Assembly: GCA_001414485.1 (NCBI GenBank)
Contig: LLEY01000142.1
Coordinates: forward strand, 186,001 to 250,000
From: Calycina herbarum
Taxonomy: Eukaryota; Ascomycota; Leotiomycetes; Helotiales; Pezizellaceae
Reading direction: 5' to 3'
DNA: 64,000 nucleotides
The translations under genes were made by a program, and so were the position numbers. Each line of letters opens with the position of its first letter. The stretch's first letter is position 1. The notes under the pieces were generated by a model. The model saw only the letters and a list, made by a program, of their open reading frames with translations. It did not search any database and had not been told where the DNA came from. Positions 42,728 to 54,366 of the stretch are shown here, in pieces.

Positions 42728-43846
42728 TCAAGTCTTGTGAAAAACCATTGCTCTGAACTCGATACTCTCCCTCGGTCTACTCTCTGGGGGGGTTTTGGGG
42801 TTGATAAAACCACAATGAGGGGTAACTGTTTCGTCAGTGATACAACCCAAATCCAATCGAAAAATAAAACCCACATCGAGCACAATCCTTCTTGGAATCG
42901 AAACATTTGAAGAATAGTACCTCATCTGGCATTTGACCTCCCAAATACCACCAGGTATGCTTCTGATTGGAAGTAAGACTGTAGATTTCGCCGAAATAGT
43001 GTGGATAAATCAAATCAGTAGGGACAAGATCGCATTTCTCGACTGATCTTGCGTCGCACAGACCTAAAGGCCAATCTTCCACCGGGCCAAATAGGGGATG
43101 CCAGATACTTTATTCCTTATCAGCACTCATGTCAGGTTTTCGAACATCTGATAGAAAAGGACTCACTTGATTATCTGGTAACGTTTTCCCAGTAAGTTTT
43201 CCGCATCTTTATCTTCCAGATGCGCTCTTACTCTGGTGGGGCCGCTTCCATTGCTATGGTCTTTCATTTCCATGGTCAGCAAATGAAGGCAAGGTTTTCG
43301 TTGTTAACCTACCAACATGGGCTGCCGGAACTGGTTGTAAAGCTCCTTCTTCTCCTCTCCATTCTACTGGGGCAGTTGGATTGCGTCGCCGAATCTTCGA
43401 AGGAAATTAGCATGAGATTCTTAAGAGCGAAGGAAACTTACAGTGTGATCATAAATGTACACACGCTCTACTTGAGACTCTCCAACCGCTTGTCTGAGCA
43501 ACTTCTCAATTTCAGGATAGTAAACATCTTGAATCCAATCTGTGCTTTCAAACAAGGAATACTCTGCAACGGAGGATTTGCGTAGAACCTGGAAACCTTG
43601 TTTATCAAGTTCAAAATCATCCTCATGGCCACGTATGTTATGGATCACAACTTCCTCTGGTGTGGATTCGAGGTTGGTTTGCTTGGCTTCAGGATGTTCA
43701 AATGGAATATTGCTGTAAAAGGGTTTCTCTGTATCAAACTTTGGGTCTTTGATCAAATACCATACCTGGGTGTCGAGATCACTGTGGCTTTCAATTTGTT
43801 TTTCGTTGTCAGAGTTAATTGACTCTCCAGAAAGATAAGGTGCCAT
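42728..43846 (-). CDS. CmcJ/NvfI-like oxidoreductase family protein
   Basis: Five exons on the minus strand (43846-43442, 43394-43313, 43260-43167, 43107-42875, 42825-42728) give 303 residues in continuous phase, the usual family length. Blocks typical of the fungal CmcJ/NvfI group are present: VERVYIYDHTIRRR, a HVD motif at the exon 2/3 junction, QIINIWHPLFGPVEDWPLGL, CDARSVEKCDLVPTDLIYP, DEVLFFKCFDSK, RFTPHCGF, and RPRESIEFRAMVF. Known relatives act in methoxylation of cephalosporins (CmcJ) or as iron/2-oxoglutarate endoperoxidase (NvfI). HVD with a downstream His could be metal ligands here, which is inference. It lacks stops although its neighbours are decayed, so it may be under selection. 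The substrate is unknown. Confidence 0.88.
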
Positions 43847-44450
43847 CGTTAAGGTAAAGTAAAGGTTTTGGTGTTTGAATCCTGTCCTATGCTTGTGGTT
43901 AAATGTGTAAGGAGGGGTATCTCTTAGGATACAACGATTAGCACTCCAATTACCAAAGCCGAAAATGCACTGTGGGACTCCTTCAATGCACCACTTGATA
44001 TTGGTAACTGCATTGCAGCGTGGCGAGTTCCGGGGGGGGGGTTCAATTGCGATTGTGTAACCGCTGTTTAGCCAATCAATTTTCGGCGGTCCCCAGGATG
44101 ATATTCGCCCGACATCTGCAAGGCGCCCAACGTGGAATGATATAATTTGGCACACCTTTCATCGCTGCTTTTGTGTCACAGTTCAAGAATGCCTCGCACC
44201 TGGCAGCCTTATCAGGTAGGCATCTATCTCCTGGAGATGAACACCAAAATATCCAAAATAAACCAGCCAACCTGCAGTACACCTGTAATAAAGCTATTTT
44301 TTATGGACGCATTAAAAGCTTTCTCCTCATCACACGCACACCATGAAGTTTATCAGCCAGCACGGAATTTAATCGTGAACCCTTTGCGTCGTTAGGGTCC
44401 ACTTTGCCCTGTTACATTGCAACACGTTGAGTTCCTATAAAGAGCCACAA

Positions 44451-47098
44451 TGGGTTCAATGGATAGTAGCAATTACCTCACAGCAGTCAGTATGGCTGAT
44501 GGTTGGCAAAATGTCGTCATTTCAGGCGGAGGCAACTATCAGTGGTCTTCCAAAGCTATTCAGTTGCCAATTCTGGATGGAGTTTGTGTTTCAACTCCCC
44601 TTCTATAAAAGGCGCATATTAACATACTCTCAGGTCGAAACCCATGAGCAAGTTCTAATTCACAAAGAACAACCGGTGCCTTGCGTAGTTGTCAGCAACT
44701 TCAGCCCAGAAATCCTGTCGGACCAGAATATTCATCAGAAGATCTCAGAGTGGCTATTATCTGATGATGTTTTGTCATTTGATTTCGTCAAAACCGTCGT
44801 GTTGTACCGTTCATCAGGTTACTCTAATAATTCAAACTCCTTGTGGAAGCCCCAAGCGCTTGAGAATTGGCCCCTTCTCCGGGACTTGGGAACACAAAAC
44901 GTGATCATTTGGGTGATTAATCTCCATGAATTTGAATCAGTTGAGTCCGGTCCATATTTTATCAATGGTTTGCAACTCCATAGTGTGTTTAGGGTATACG
45001 AGGATCCCCAAGAAGCTTTCTTTTCATCGATCCAGCAAAATACGAGCAATTTGGAAGCACCTTTTATTGAAGAACGGCCAACCTTACACATCAAAGTCAG
45101 TTCGAGAATTGGTGCGGATACATTCGACCTTCCCCTTTCCAATCTGCGGTTTGGATTGAAAGACGTTTTTGATGTTTAAGGTCTCCGGACAAGTGCCGGA
45201 TCCCGAGCATGGTACTCTTTTCACAATCCCCGGAAAGAGAGCGCAACAGCTGTTCAGATGCTGTTGAGTCAGGGGGCAAATCTTGTTGGAAAGACGAAAA
45301 ACACACAATTTGCCAATGGGGAAGATCCTCAAGAATGGATTGACTTTTCGTGCCCATGGAATCCTCGTGGTAATTATTCTTTAAATTTTCCAGTACCAAA
45401 ACGCCCAATTCTCTAAAATTCCGTTGTGTTTACCCACCAGCCATTTATTTAACTAAATTCGTATAGGTGACGGCTATCAGAACCCAGAACAAGCAGTAGT
45501 GGCAGTGCTGCAGCAGTTGCTGCATACGATTGGCTAGATTTTGCTATCGGGTCAGATAGTAAGTCGCAATTCTGCCGAAAATCATACTTCAACTTATGAA
45601 CGAGTAGCATGTAGAAGTATTGCATCTCCAGCGTCATCTCAGGGCTTCTTTGCTATCAGATTCAGTACCGGTTCCCTTCCTTCAAGTGGAATATTTACGA
45701 TGAACAGGTATTTGCTGTTCTAAATTAAGTTTACATCTCAGCATTCTAATATTGATAGACACCTTGACTCCATGGGTCTCTTCACACGAAGCATTGATTT
45801 GCTTTATCACGTCAGTAGCGTGTGGGGACTTTCCGGCTGTTGGTATGACTTGGTGGCCAATAGCATGATGCAAAAAGAGTATATTATCGTTCGTGCACAC
45901 AGAGCAAAGTTAGCTGCTCTGTCTACTTAAATAGACCTTAAGCGAGAAGGTCACGTGGAGTGCTATTCACTCATTATTATGCCGACACCGGCCAACTACA
46001 ACTTAATTCCGAGCTTCCACGAGTGAGTTGAAGCGTCCCCTTCAATAAGCAATGCTAACCTTTCTTTTCAAGAAACCGTCAAGAATTTTGTACTCATGGT
46101 CACTTTCTGCCCATGAGAACTCAGATGTGATTGACGCCCTCCAGATGATTTTCCAGGCTTTAGAAGCATTCACAGGGGTGAAACCAGTCAAAATTGATCT
46201 AGAAAAAAAAATGGAATGAAGATGATCCTTCAAAAGAAGGCAGTCCAATCAAGTCATGGCTACAAAACGTAAAGCCATTCCGTCCAAAGCATCGAAAAGA
46301 CTGCTGAAATTGTATTTAGACCACAGCCCACCTCCATATTTCTGGCTTCGACCTAGCAACGCACGAATTTCGTGACAAGTATCAAAAGAAGTTTGGAAGA
46401 ATACCATACCTTGATCCTGTGAATGCTTGGAAAAGGTAGGAGTTCCCTTACTCTGAGGCTTTAGCCACTGATTTCATTAACAGCAAACTCGGGGAAAATG
46501 TTACAGACCAAGAAAAGGATGAAATGGTTAGACGCCAAGACACCTTTAAAGAATGGTTAACAACAAAGATATTCAGAGACACACGAGGAGAGGAAGGGCC
46601 TCTTAATTCTCTCATGATTTGGCCATTCAGTCCTGAAAGTCCCATATACAGAGATCAGTATTCACCGTGAGTACGACTATATAAATATTCGACTAAAAGC
46701 TAATGATACAGTCTCACTCCTCATGTCAACTTTAGGTTCGATGTTGATTATAGTGCCCCTTTGGCTGGTTTACCGCACGTCATAATTCACAGTAGGTCAC
46801 CTTGAAATTATTGAAATATGGTTTTAATTTGGTATAAACAGTTGGCCAATTCCCTTATCACTCTCGAATCACTGAAGCGACAGAACACCTCCCAATATGC
46901 ATAGCTGTCGTCACACCCGCTGGTCAATCTACTCTAATTCCCAATTCTTGAATTTCAAACTTACTTCTACTAGGCACTGATCTGATTCTCCTCGAATTCT
47001 TGAAAGAGTTTTTGCATGAGTCAAAGCTCCCTACGTCAGTCAAGACCGGGCCTTTGGCTTTTGATCTTAGAGCGAAAGGCGAATTTATGGTGGTGTAA
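44451..47098 (+). pseudogene. Decayed amidase-signature gene, copy B
   Basis: Plus-strand pieces line up with an amidase (PF01425-type) carrying an N-terminal extension. After about 200 residues of extension come SSRIGADTFDL, then LRFGLKDVFDV (with the catalytic Lys). TAA follows at 45177-45179 where the family continues into GLRTSAGSRAW. The frame resumes (FANGEDPQEWIDFSCPWN), then shifts at about 45481-45495 before the SSSGSAAAVAAYDWLDFAIG block with the catalytic Ser. Later pieces are GLFTRSIDLLYHV, PSRILYSWS, EAFTGVKPVK, EYSP-like and a tail ending MVV at 47098. Several introns with GT-AG borders are still visible. At least one nonsense codon and one frameshift make it inactive as read. 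Confidence 0.82.
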
Positions 47099-47193
47099 TT
47101 TAAACGCCGCGGGGTTTGGCCGGAACAGACAGAACGGGTCAAGTTGCTACTGGTCCACAGAACAGGATTTAATGACAATACGTTTATTTTAAT

Positions 47194-49409
47194 CACGATT
47201 CATCCAGATCACCATAGCAGCGTCTCCCCGTATGTACTGACAATGGTAATCCCAGTCTCTTTATTGCTCCCCGAGTAGCCTGCAGAAGTTCAACCTCGCT
47301 ACCGGGACTTCCAATTAGTGATAGTGTGATTGGCAAATGCGAAGTATTTGCCGTTACTTTTGAAAAGAAAGGTAATTCTCCAACTAGTTAAATTTAGTTC
47401 CACAGTATGGCATGGAAACGAATGGCCTGAACTTACTTGGTATGACGATTTGAGGAAGTCCTACCAAGGAAGAAATGATCTTAGGGTGCCATCCTGTCGG
47501 CGTTATACCAATGGGTTTCCTTAGGAGTACGTCAGAGGTGGAGCTATGAATGATCGTCTGTGAATGTTACTAACAATGAATACTCGTCACGATAAATCAA
47601 TCTCCCATCCGTCATAGGAATTACGATAGCTGTCACTCCCATTATATCTTCTTTTTGCGATGACCCAAGTATATCTGATTTCACCCAATCCGAAAAGCTT
47701 TCTTGGCGGCGCAAAGCCTCTAAAGACGCATGTTCGGGAAGTTTGCAATTCTCCCTCCTGTATTGTTTTAGAACATGCTGGCAGTGGAATAGGAAAATTA
47801 CCTTATGCTTTGAATAACGGGATTGAAATAGGGACGCTCGCCAAAATTTGCACTGTATTCTTCTTCGAAATGCTTGAAGAAAGATTCCTGCGCTGGTAAT
47901 TTGATATCCCTAACTACCTATGGACCAAAATCAGTAGAGCTTCAGTAGCGAATAAACGGGAAGTTACTTCATCAAGAAAGGCATGTAAAGTTTCGCCGGA
48001 GGAGCATGGATTCTTCATTTCCCAATCTTTCTCAAAATTTACTTGTTGTCTTTGCACCCCCAGAAATTCTTCCAGAGAACTAATGAATTTCTCGCAGCAA
48101 CTTTGAACTTGCTCATTATTTATCGACCACTCATCGGTTGGATAGAGGATTCTAACCCGGGGGACTGTAGGTGTGGCAACTGGTGTTATATCTCTCCCAA
48201 CCCATTCGCGAGCGATGGCAATTGCGAGGTCAATATCCCGGGAGAAATATCCAAACACATCCATACTTCTAAAATGGGGTTAATGAGAAGGTTTACGAGA
48301 ATTTTGGTCCACAAAAAACTTACGGAGCAACAGAAATAACACCATTCATAGAAATTTAACCAAACGTGGTCCTCATCCCATAAATCCCTTGCCAGAGCGC
48401 TGGTCCACGGATGCTCCCAACAGCTGTAGCAGAGACAGTCAAAAAACCATAGTTAGATGAGATGAGAAGAGTGCCTTACTATCTGTACCTATAGCAGCAT
48501 CAAGCCATTCATACGCTGCCACAGCGCTTGCACTCCCCGTACTACTTCCCGAGGGAATGAGATATCCGTCACCTCTCGCGTTCCATGGACAGGAATAGTC
48601 AACCCAATCAGCGGTGGTGGTATCCCCATCAGAAAATTGAGCAGTTTTCGTTTTACCAACGATAATAGCCCCCAATTCAATTAATTTCACGATTGCCCTT
48701 GCAGTTTTGTGCTGCTTCGGGTAGAGTTTTGCAAAAGCCTTTGACCCTGCTGTTGTAGCTACTCCAGCAAGATGGACATTGTCTTTTATTGCAATTCTCA
48801 GCCCATTCAGAGGTTTGGTTGTCGATTTGGGGTAGTATAATCTGGATGGTATGGCGACTCCTAAAACCCCCGCCCTTGTGGGTAAGGCAGAATCAACAAA
48901 TTCGACACTAAAATCATAAGGGAAAACCAATGAATTGGAATGGTATAAACTTACGATTCTGCTCCCGCGTCACAGTGGGATACGCTGAGAACTGAGGTTG
49001 TAAAAGCATAATGGTCGTCAGGCAATATCTTCCAAATGCGATGTAAGTGACCACCAAGACGAGCATATGGTCCAGAAGGGTTAGATTCCTCTGTAATTGA
49101 TACCTCCTTCAAACCGACTGGTATGACTGTATCCCCAATAGTGCACTCATATATCTTGGTTGCTTTGCTCACTGCCACGTTGTTATCATATTGGATCATG
49201 ATCTCATCAAAGAAATCTGGACAGAGAATATCATCGGACGCAAGGAGACTTGCGATAGCACTCTCCACGCTTCCATATCTGACTAACTCGTCAAATGATA
49301 TGATAGTGATCAATTCAAAATTCAAGAATTCTAAAGAACGGGGGTAATCCTTCCATATGTCAGCATCAACTTCCCTGAGTTCTCCAGAAAAGACATACGT
49401 TTTGATCAT
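47194..49409 (-). pseudogene. Decayed amidase-signature gene, copy A
   Basis: Minus strand, tail to tail with copy B and about 95 bases from it. Exon 1 (49409-48955) is the N-terminal extension, with GPYARLGGHLHRIWKI. Exon 2 (48907-48480) has LNGLRIAIKDN with the catalytic Lys, TTAGSKAF, DYSCPWNARGDGYL and GSSTGSASAVAAYEWLDAAIG with the Ser-cis-Ser region. Exon 3 from 48423 reads GSIRGPALWQGIYGMRTTFG and then TAA at 48358-48356, where relatives continue. Downstream SMDVFGYFSRDI, TPTVPRVRILYPTDEW, an EFLGV block and the C-terminal LPQIVIP and TLSLIGSPGSEVELL blocks remain readable to TGA at 47196-47194. The single clear stop could be a recent C-to-T change (CAA to TAA). Splicing near 47600 is ambiguous. 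Confidence 0.82.
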
Positions 49410-50689
49410 GGGGATATGCCAAAGTGCAGTAAGTATTCCCTCGCCGTGAGAAATATCGGAAGCCCTCCATGACGAAATATATGGTTGGACAGATAGTAAC
49501 TTTGCAAAAAAGAAAAGTTGAGAGTCAGGTCAGGCACTGATAGCGTCATCGGAGGAGCCCCATTTAGCCATTACGTGGTGTGGCTGCTCACCCCTGAAAT
49601 TGCGTTTTATTTGTTCTTCTAACAATAAAACCTTCCAAACCTACAGTGGATTCGTACTTATATCTACCAGATATCTCAATGACTCGACGAGTTGTCTTGA
49701 GAACTGGCATACATATTGCCATTTGGGGGTTTCTCAGTCAGAGTGAGTCAAAAAGGCATTGCCTCATCGATGGGTGATTTTCCCCCCTTCACCCGGAACT
49801 ATCTACACAAAGCCCGGGACGATTGTGCTTTGAGAGTGGGCACTATTTGTACTCTCAGCCCATATCGAGAAAATAGGATGGTTTTAATCCAGTCGTTGCA
49901 GGGAATATCGTTCTATCCTGTGTCCAAAAACCCTTGGAGAAAATCGCATTATCTACTGTCGAATCTTTACTTACCCTCGTTTCTCCTATGTTCGTTCCTA
50001 CTTCTTTCCCAAGAAAAGAAGTCGAAACCATAAATCTGCTACATTCTTCTACTTACTGAAATTTGACCTAAAACCTCTCGAGTAAAAGCTAAGAAATTAG
50101 TAAATTGGGCCTCACCAACCAGGTAACCATCCCACCCCTGTCTTCTGAACCATCGTGCTTTGTAAAATTGCGAGGGGGAAAAGCTTCTTTATACGGAACA
50201 GTGACGGAAGAGGTTCACTGAAATGGAAAGTTACGAACATGAGAAAGTTATATGTTCTTTAAAAGGAGACCTAAGTAGACGAAGATGATTGTTTTGATTC
50301 GACTGGAATAGAAGAAGGGAATTGCAACTGGTTTCGTTGTCTCCATCCTAGTTTCCTGGATTAACGAACCAGATTCAAATGGCACTAGAAAACAAACTCC
50401 CTAAGCAGAGAAGAAGGAAGAAATGGAAATCGCAATACGGACAATATTTAAGTGTCTTCAAAGAAGAAAGGCCTGCTCCGGCTTCTCTGACCTCGGAGTC
50501 TGATTATAAAGACAAGACTAACCTGAATCTACTTTTAAAGGCAAAAACGAAGTCGAGAGATAGATTTCCGGCGAGGACAGCTCTGAGTACTATTTCACGG
50601 GCACTGGTCTAGAATATCTGAAATATAAGCTCAAAGAAGATTTCACATACTACTTTACAAACCCCTCCCCTTAAAACCTTCTTCTATAA

Positions 50690-53095
50690 ATCCAGAGATA
50701 TCCAGGCGACTTTCTTATCGTCGAATCATCTCTTATCGTCATTTCAGAAATATTTCTCAATACGATTGTTTTCCTTAACACCGTTAATGTGTTAAAACCA
50801 CTTCCAGCGAAGGTTGTGATTTTGGTCCCCGCTGATATTGTATTTACGTACCACTGCCACATCTTTCCAAATTTCGAGTACTTATAACTCTATCAATACG
50901 TCTTCAAAGCACCTTAAATAGCTTATCTTCCAGGAACTCTAGAATCTGGTTTGTAAAATCGACGTAGATCTCAGTAGAAGTTGAATTATCATATAAGTAA
51001 AACGAGCCTTCTTCTGAGAACACCTGCGATATTCAAGGAAAGCATAGAATGTTCCAGGACAATCAGAAATATTGTTTTACGCTATCTAAAGTAAGAAGTA
51101 ATATGCAGAGAAGAAAAAAAGGTACACAGCAAAGGTCAAGCCGTTGTATTAACAATCTACATTCGAAGAGAGTGGTAATCTGTAGAAAAAAAGGCAGAAT
51201 AGCATCTTCAACCATCTTTTTAATGAATCTCCTTTTTTTGGCACTCCCACTGACGAACTCGTCCTCTGAGCGAATCTCAACTCATACCGAGGATATCTTT
51301 ACATAAAGCATGAGTGGAGGAGCACTTTTCACTACCAAAAGCCCAGAGGATTTTCTTGCTGTCGAAGCATTTCTTATTGTCGATTCACAACCAGAGTGTT
51401 TCTCGGGGGAAGAAGTTATGATGGACACAAAAGCTCGGGTAATTCATAAACAAGGATTCTGTTTTCTGCAACCACTGTCTTGTTCAATATAGGTGAGAGT
51501 AAGTAGAGTAAGCAGAAGTAGAAACTCAAGGTACGTGTCTCGAATGCACCGATCTACCGAGGAAGAGAAGAACCTAGTGAAAAATTGAGAACTTATATAC
51601 ACGTCCAAAGCTCTAGTGTAGCAGTTACAAAGCTACCCTTCCTCAACCGGTTGAGAAAAAAGAAAAGTGTACGAAAAAAGCTACATATCTTCAGATTCCA
51701 GAAATAAAAAGGGATGACGAAAACTTTTTCCAACCAGCGTATTAAATGAGTAGAGTAGAGTAGAGTAGTGACTGCTACTCTACTCTACTCAAGAGAGTTT
51801 TTATACTACTCTACTCTACTTAACACTACTCGAGTACTACTCAAGTAGTACTCGAGTAGCACGGACCGATTCAGACTAACGCTCGGGGGAACCGAGCCTA
51901 AAATCGGTATATATTAAAAGAGCTAGAAGAGTTTAGTAAGAGCTTTCTACAAAAAGTCAGCGAAATTTTCTAAGGTTATATATCTTTAGAGATGAAAGAG
52001 AGAGAAGAAGTCTTGAGTTTTTATTTAGTTTTCTAGAATATATGCTACTTTTTACTATAAGGATAATATATTTGTAGTTTATATTTATATATTACTACTA
52101 TTTATAGACTACTCGAGTACTACTCGAGTAGTTAAGTGTAGCTACTCTACTCATACTCTACTCTACTCTACTCTACTCTACTCACGACTACTCGAGTAGT
52201 TGAGTAGTCTGTTAATACGCTGTTTCCAACTTATACTTAGTCTTCGGCTGCGATATGCAATTAGAGAACACAGCTTTCGTATTTACTATAATTTAAGTAA
52301 GAACTTCTAAGGAGTATAATCCCCCCCAAAAAAGCCTCCCCACCTCTCCCCTTCCTACCACCAAACAACTCACCACAATAAAATTCCTACTCGATTTTCT
52401 TGCTGTCGAACCATCTTTTATTGTCATTCTACCACCACGTCATACTATGTTTGTTTCCAAAAGGGAGGAAAAGAAAAGCGTGACTAACAATTCATAAAAA
52501 ATAGTTAATTTATCTCGAGTAAAGAATATCTTCTTTACTAGAGTCGAGAGGAAAGCCGACATGGATATTCAAGAAAGGTGTATCAGAATATAACAACATA
52601 CCGAAAAGAAAAGATTTCCCGGCCAAAAAAAACGTCTAGCATGTTATTTGAAACCCCCTCACCCCTCAATATGTAAGTTAAAAGGAATATTTCTATTAAA
52701 AAGTATACAAAAAAGCTAGAAGTCTTTATTATACTAACTATCTACATCTACATACTTCAGAGTAAACCACAGGCTTTTCAGATACTGGTATCATAGTTCT
52801 CTTTACAACTCCTAAAAACAAACCGATGAAAAAGGCAATAGTCTAGTATGAAAATTTACTAGGAAATAGTAAAAGAGGAGATTGAAACTATCTGGAAGAG
52901 TAGCGCGGGGAATATAGTTATGCTCTCCCCTCCAAATATCTTATAATAACTCAACACTCCCTTTCTTCCTTCTCAATTCCTCCCTCCCTAGGCCTAATTA
53001 AACTTCCCACCACAAACAAAAACGCCAGATTTACCGTCGAAAGATTTCTTGTGCTCGTTTTATTGTTATTACTCAGCACGAGGGAAGGATAGCTG
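50690..53095 (+). repeat. Four dispersed copies of a TTCTTGCTGTCGAA-type motif
   Basis: Related segments lie at about 50705-50750, 51349-51400, 52395-52440 and 53030-53080. Each has GATTTTCTTGCTGTCGAA or a variant, a following CATTTCTTATTGTC or variant about 5-8 bases on, and is preceded by an A/C-rich tract. They share orientation and lie 640-1050 bases apart, suggesting a decayed larger tandem repeat or several copies of one element. Confidence 0.55.
51735..52222. mobile_element. 488-bp hAT-like MITE with GAGTA pentamer arrays
   Basis: The ends are inverted copies of CAGCGTATTAA. The flanking sequence TTTCCAAC is repeated directly at 51727-51734 and 52223-52230, an 8-bp target duplication as made by hAT-superfamily elements. 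Next to each end are inverted arrays of GAGTA/TACTC pentamers mixed with CTCGAGTA words that could fold extensively. The AT-rich core has no coding capacity, so it is non-autonomous. Confidence 0.88.
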
Positions 53096-53820
53096 ATTTC
53101 TAGCAGGGGGAAATGTAAACTATGAAGGTTGATACAGCCTTTTCAATCTCGCAACTCTAAACACTCTATACCCTGTCAGTATAACGTAATCTTCAACCCA
53201 TGCTGTTCAATTGCGGGTCGGTTCTTAAACGAGTCTGATCTTTCCTCGTAACGAGGAAACGAACGTGTCTTTTTAAATTTGAAACATATCGGAGTGTACG
53301 ACGTGTTGAGCGAGACTTTCTTTTGGTTAGGTGGATAAAATCGGGTATGATAAGTGTGCAAGCTAAATAGAAAGAAAGGAACGTGGGAAAGGTTGAGGTG
53401 TTGTATTTAATTATCTACAAAAAGAAAAAAGAATAAAGCAAGGAAATTAGGGTATCATTTAAATCCATCTCCATGTTCGTCCACATGTGTATATCTGTCC
53501 AATTCATCATCCGACTCAACATCCAATTGGAAACAAAGAGAGACGCAAGCAGGAAAGGGAAAGAGAAACGAGATGCAGAACATTGCAGGCTGATGGGAAA
53601 GAAAAGTAAGAAGAAAAGAAGAAGTAGAAAGAAGGAAAAAAGGAAAATCCCGAGAAACGCTTTTCCACCCAGTCCCACCCAGCCCATGAACCAAAATCCC
53701 AAAGTCATAACCTCATTAAACATATCCCATCACTGCACTCTTGACTTCACTTCACATCCATCACATCACCTCAACCAACTACCCTCCCCTCACATCTCGA
53801 AGCAACCACAAGCCCAAGGA

Positions 53821-54366
53821 CTACTCCCTCCCCTTCCCCTTCGCCTCCCTCTCCCTCTCCCTCTCACGTTCCCGCCCACTATCCCCCCTCTCCAAAACCC
53901 TCCGAAAAGCCCCCTTCATAGGTCCAAAAAGCCACTCATCACTATGCCTCCCACACTCCGTGTGAACATTGATCTTCTCTCCACTATACCTCCTACTACC
54001 CTCACTCAACCTCTTCATTTTCTCCGCACTAACCCCACTTCCTCCCCCCATACCAGAATTCATCCTAGTTGGACTACCAGTACTCCCATGTCTGGAGAAG
54101 AAGCGTAAGGGACTAGATGGCGAAGACGTCGAGGATTTTGGTTGTGGTTCTGTGGCTCGTCGTTGGGAGGCGATGGGTCGGTGGGTGTGTTGCGAGATGA
54201 GGGGGGAGTAGGTTGAGGATATGGGAGAGGGGGAGTAGGTTGAGGGGGAGGTGGGGAAGTTGTTTGGGTTGTGGTATGTGGATTGTGTGGAGGTGGAGGA
54301 TTGGGATTGGGGTGGGGAGGAGGTAGTGATTGATAGTGGCGCGCGGGGTTGGGTTGGTGGATTCAT
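53821..54366 (-). CDS. Conserved-looking small fungal protein, unknown function
   Basis: An intronless 181-residue protein from the ATG at 54366. The open frame extends upstream, but that part is repetitive (TTYNTQHTTHK) and probably leader. The N-terminal 85 residues are Ser/Thr/Pro/Gln-rich and disordered. The C-terminal half has SPLRFFSRHGS, VSAEKMKRLSEGSRR and a block KINVHTECGRHSDEWLFG that resembles a short conserved motif I associate with small fungal proteins of unknown role. The end is an Arg/Glu run. The Cys/His in the block could bind metal, but two ligands are too few to claim a finger. Likely cytosolic or nuclear. Confidence 0.72.
   Translation of the reverse strand: MNPPTQPRAPLSITTSSPPQSQSSTSTQSTYHNPNNFPTSPSTYSPSPISSTYSPLISQHTHRPIASQRRATEPQPKSSTSSPSSPLRFFSRHGSTGSPTRMNSGMGGGSGVSAEKMKRLSEGSRRYSGEKINVHTECGRHSDEWLFGPMKGAFRRVLERGDSGREREREREREAKGKGRE

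Larger units (their letters stand above)
49410..53820. other. AT-rich gene-poor stretch with repeats
   Basis: About 4.4 kb without a supportable gene. It contains a 488-bp hAT-like MITE and four degenerate copies of a dispersed motif (listed separately). Short frames such as 50379-50612 (a Lys/Arg-rich 77-residue frame) may be relics of coding DNA but cannot be extended. Base composition and A-rich words suggest decayed transposon sequence. Confidence 0.55.

Noticed and set aside
51745..52200. GAGTA pentamer arrays read as a simple microsatellite or CRISPR-like array
   Set aside because: They lie symmetrically inside an element with inverted ends and an 8-bp target duplication, and have no spacer structure; fungi lack CRISPR arrays.
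53473..54108. 211-codon plus-strand frame rich in Pro/Leu/Lys
   Set aside because: It is antisense to the 181-residue minus-strand gene with the CGRHSDEW block and consists of low-complexity sequence.
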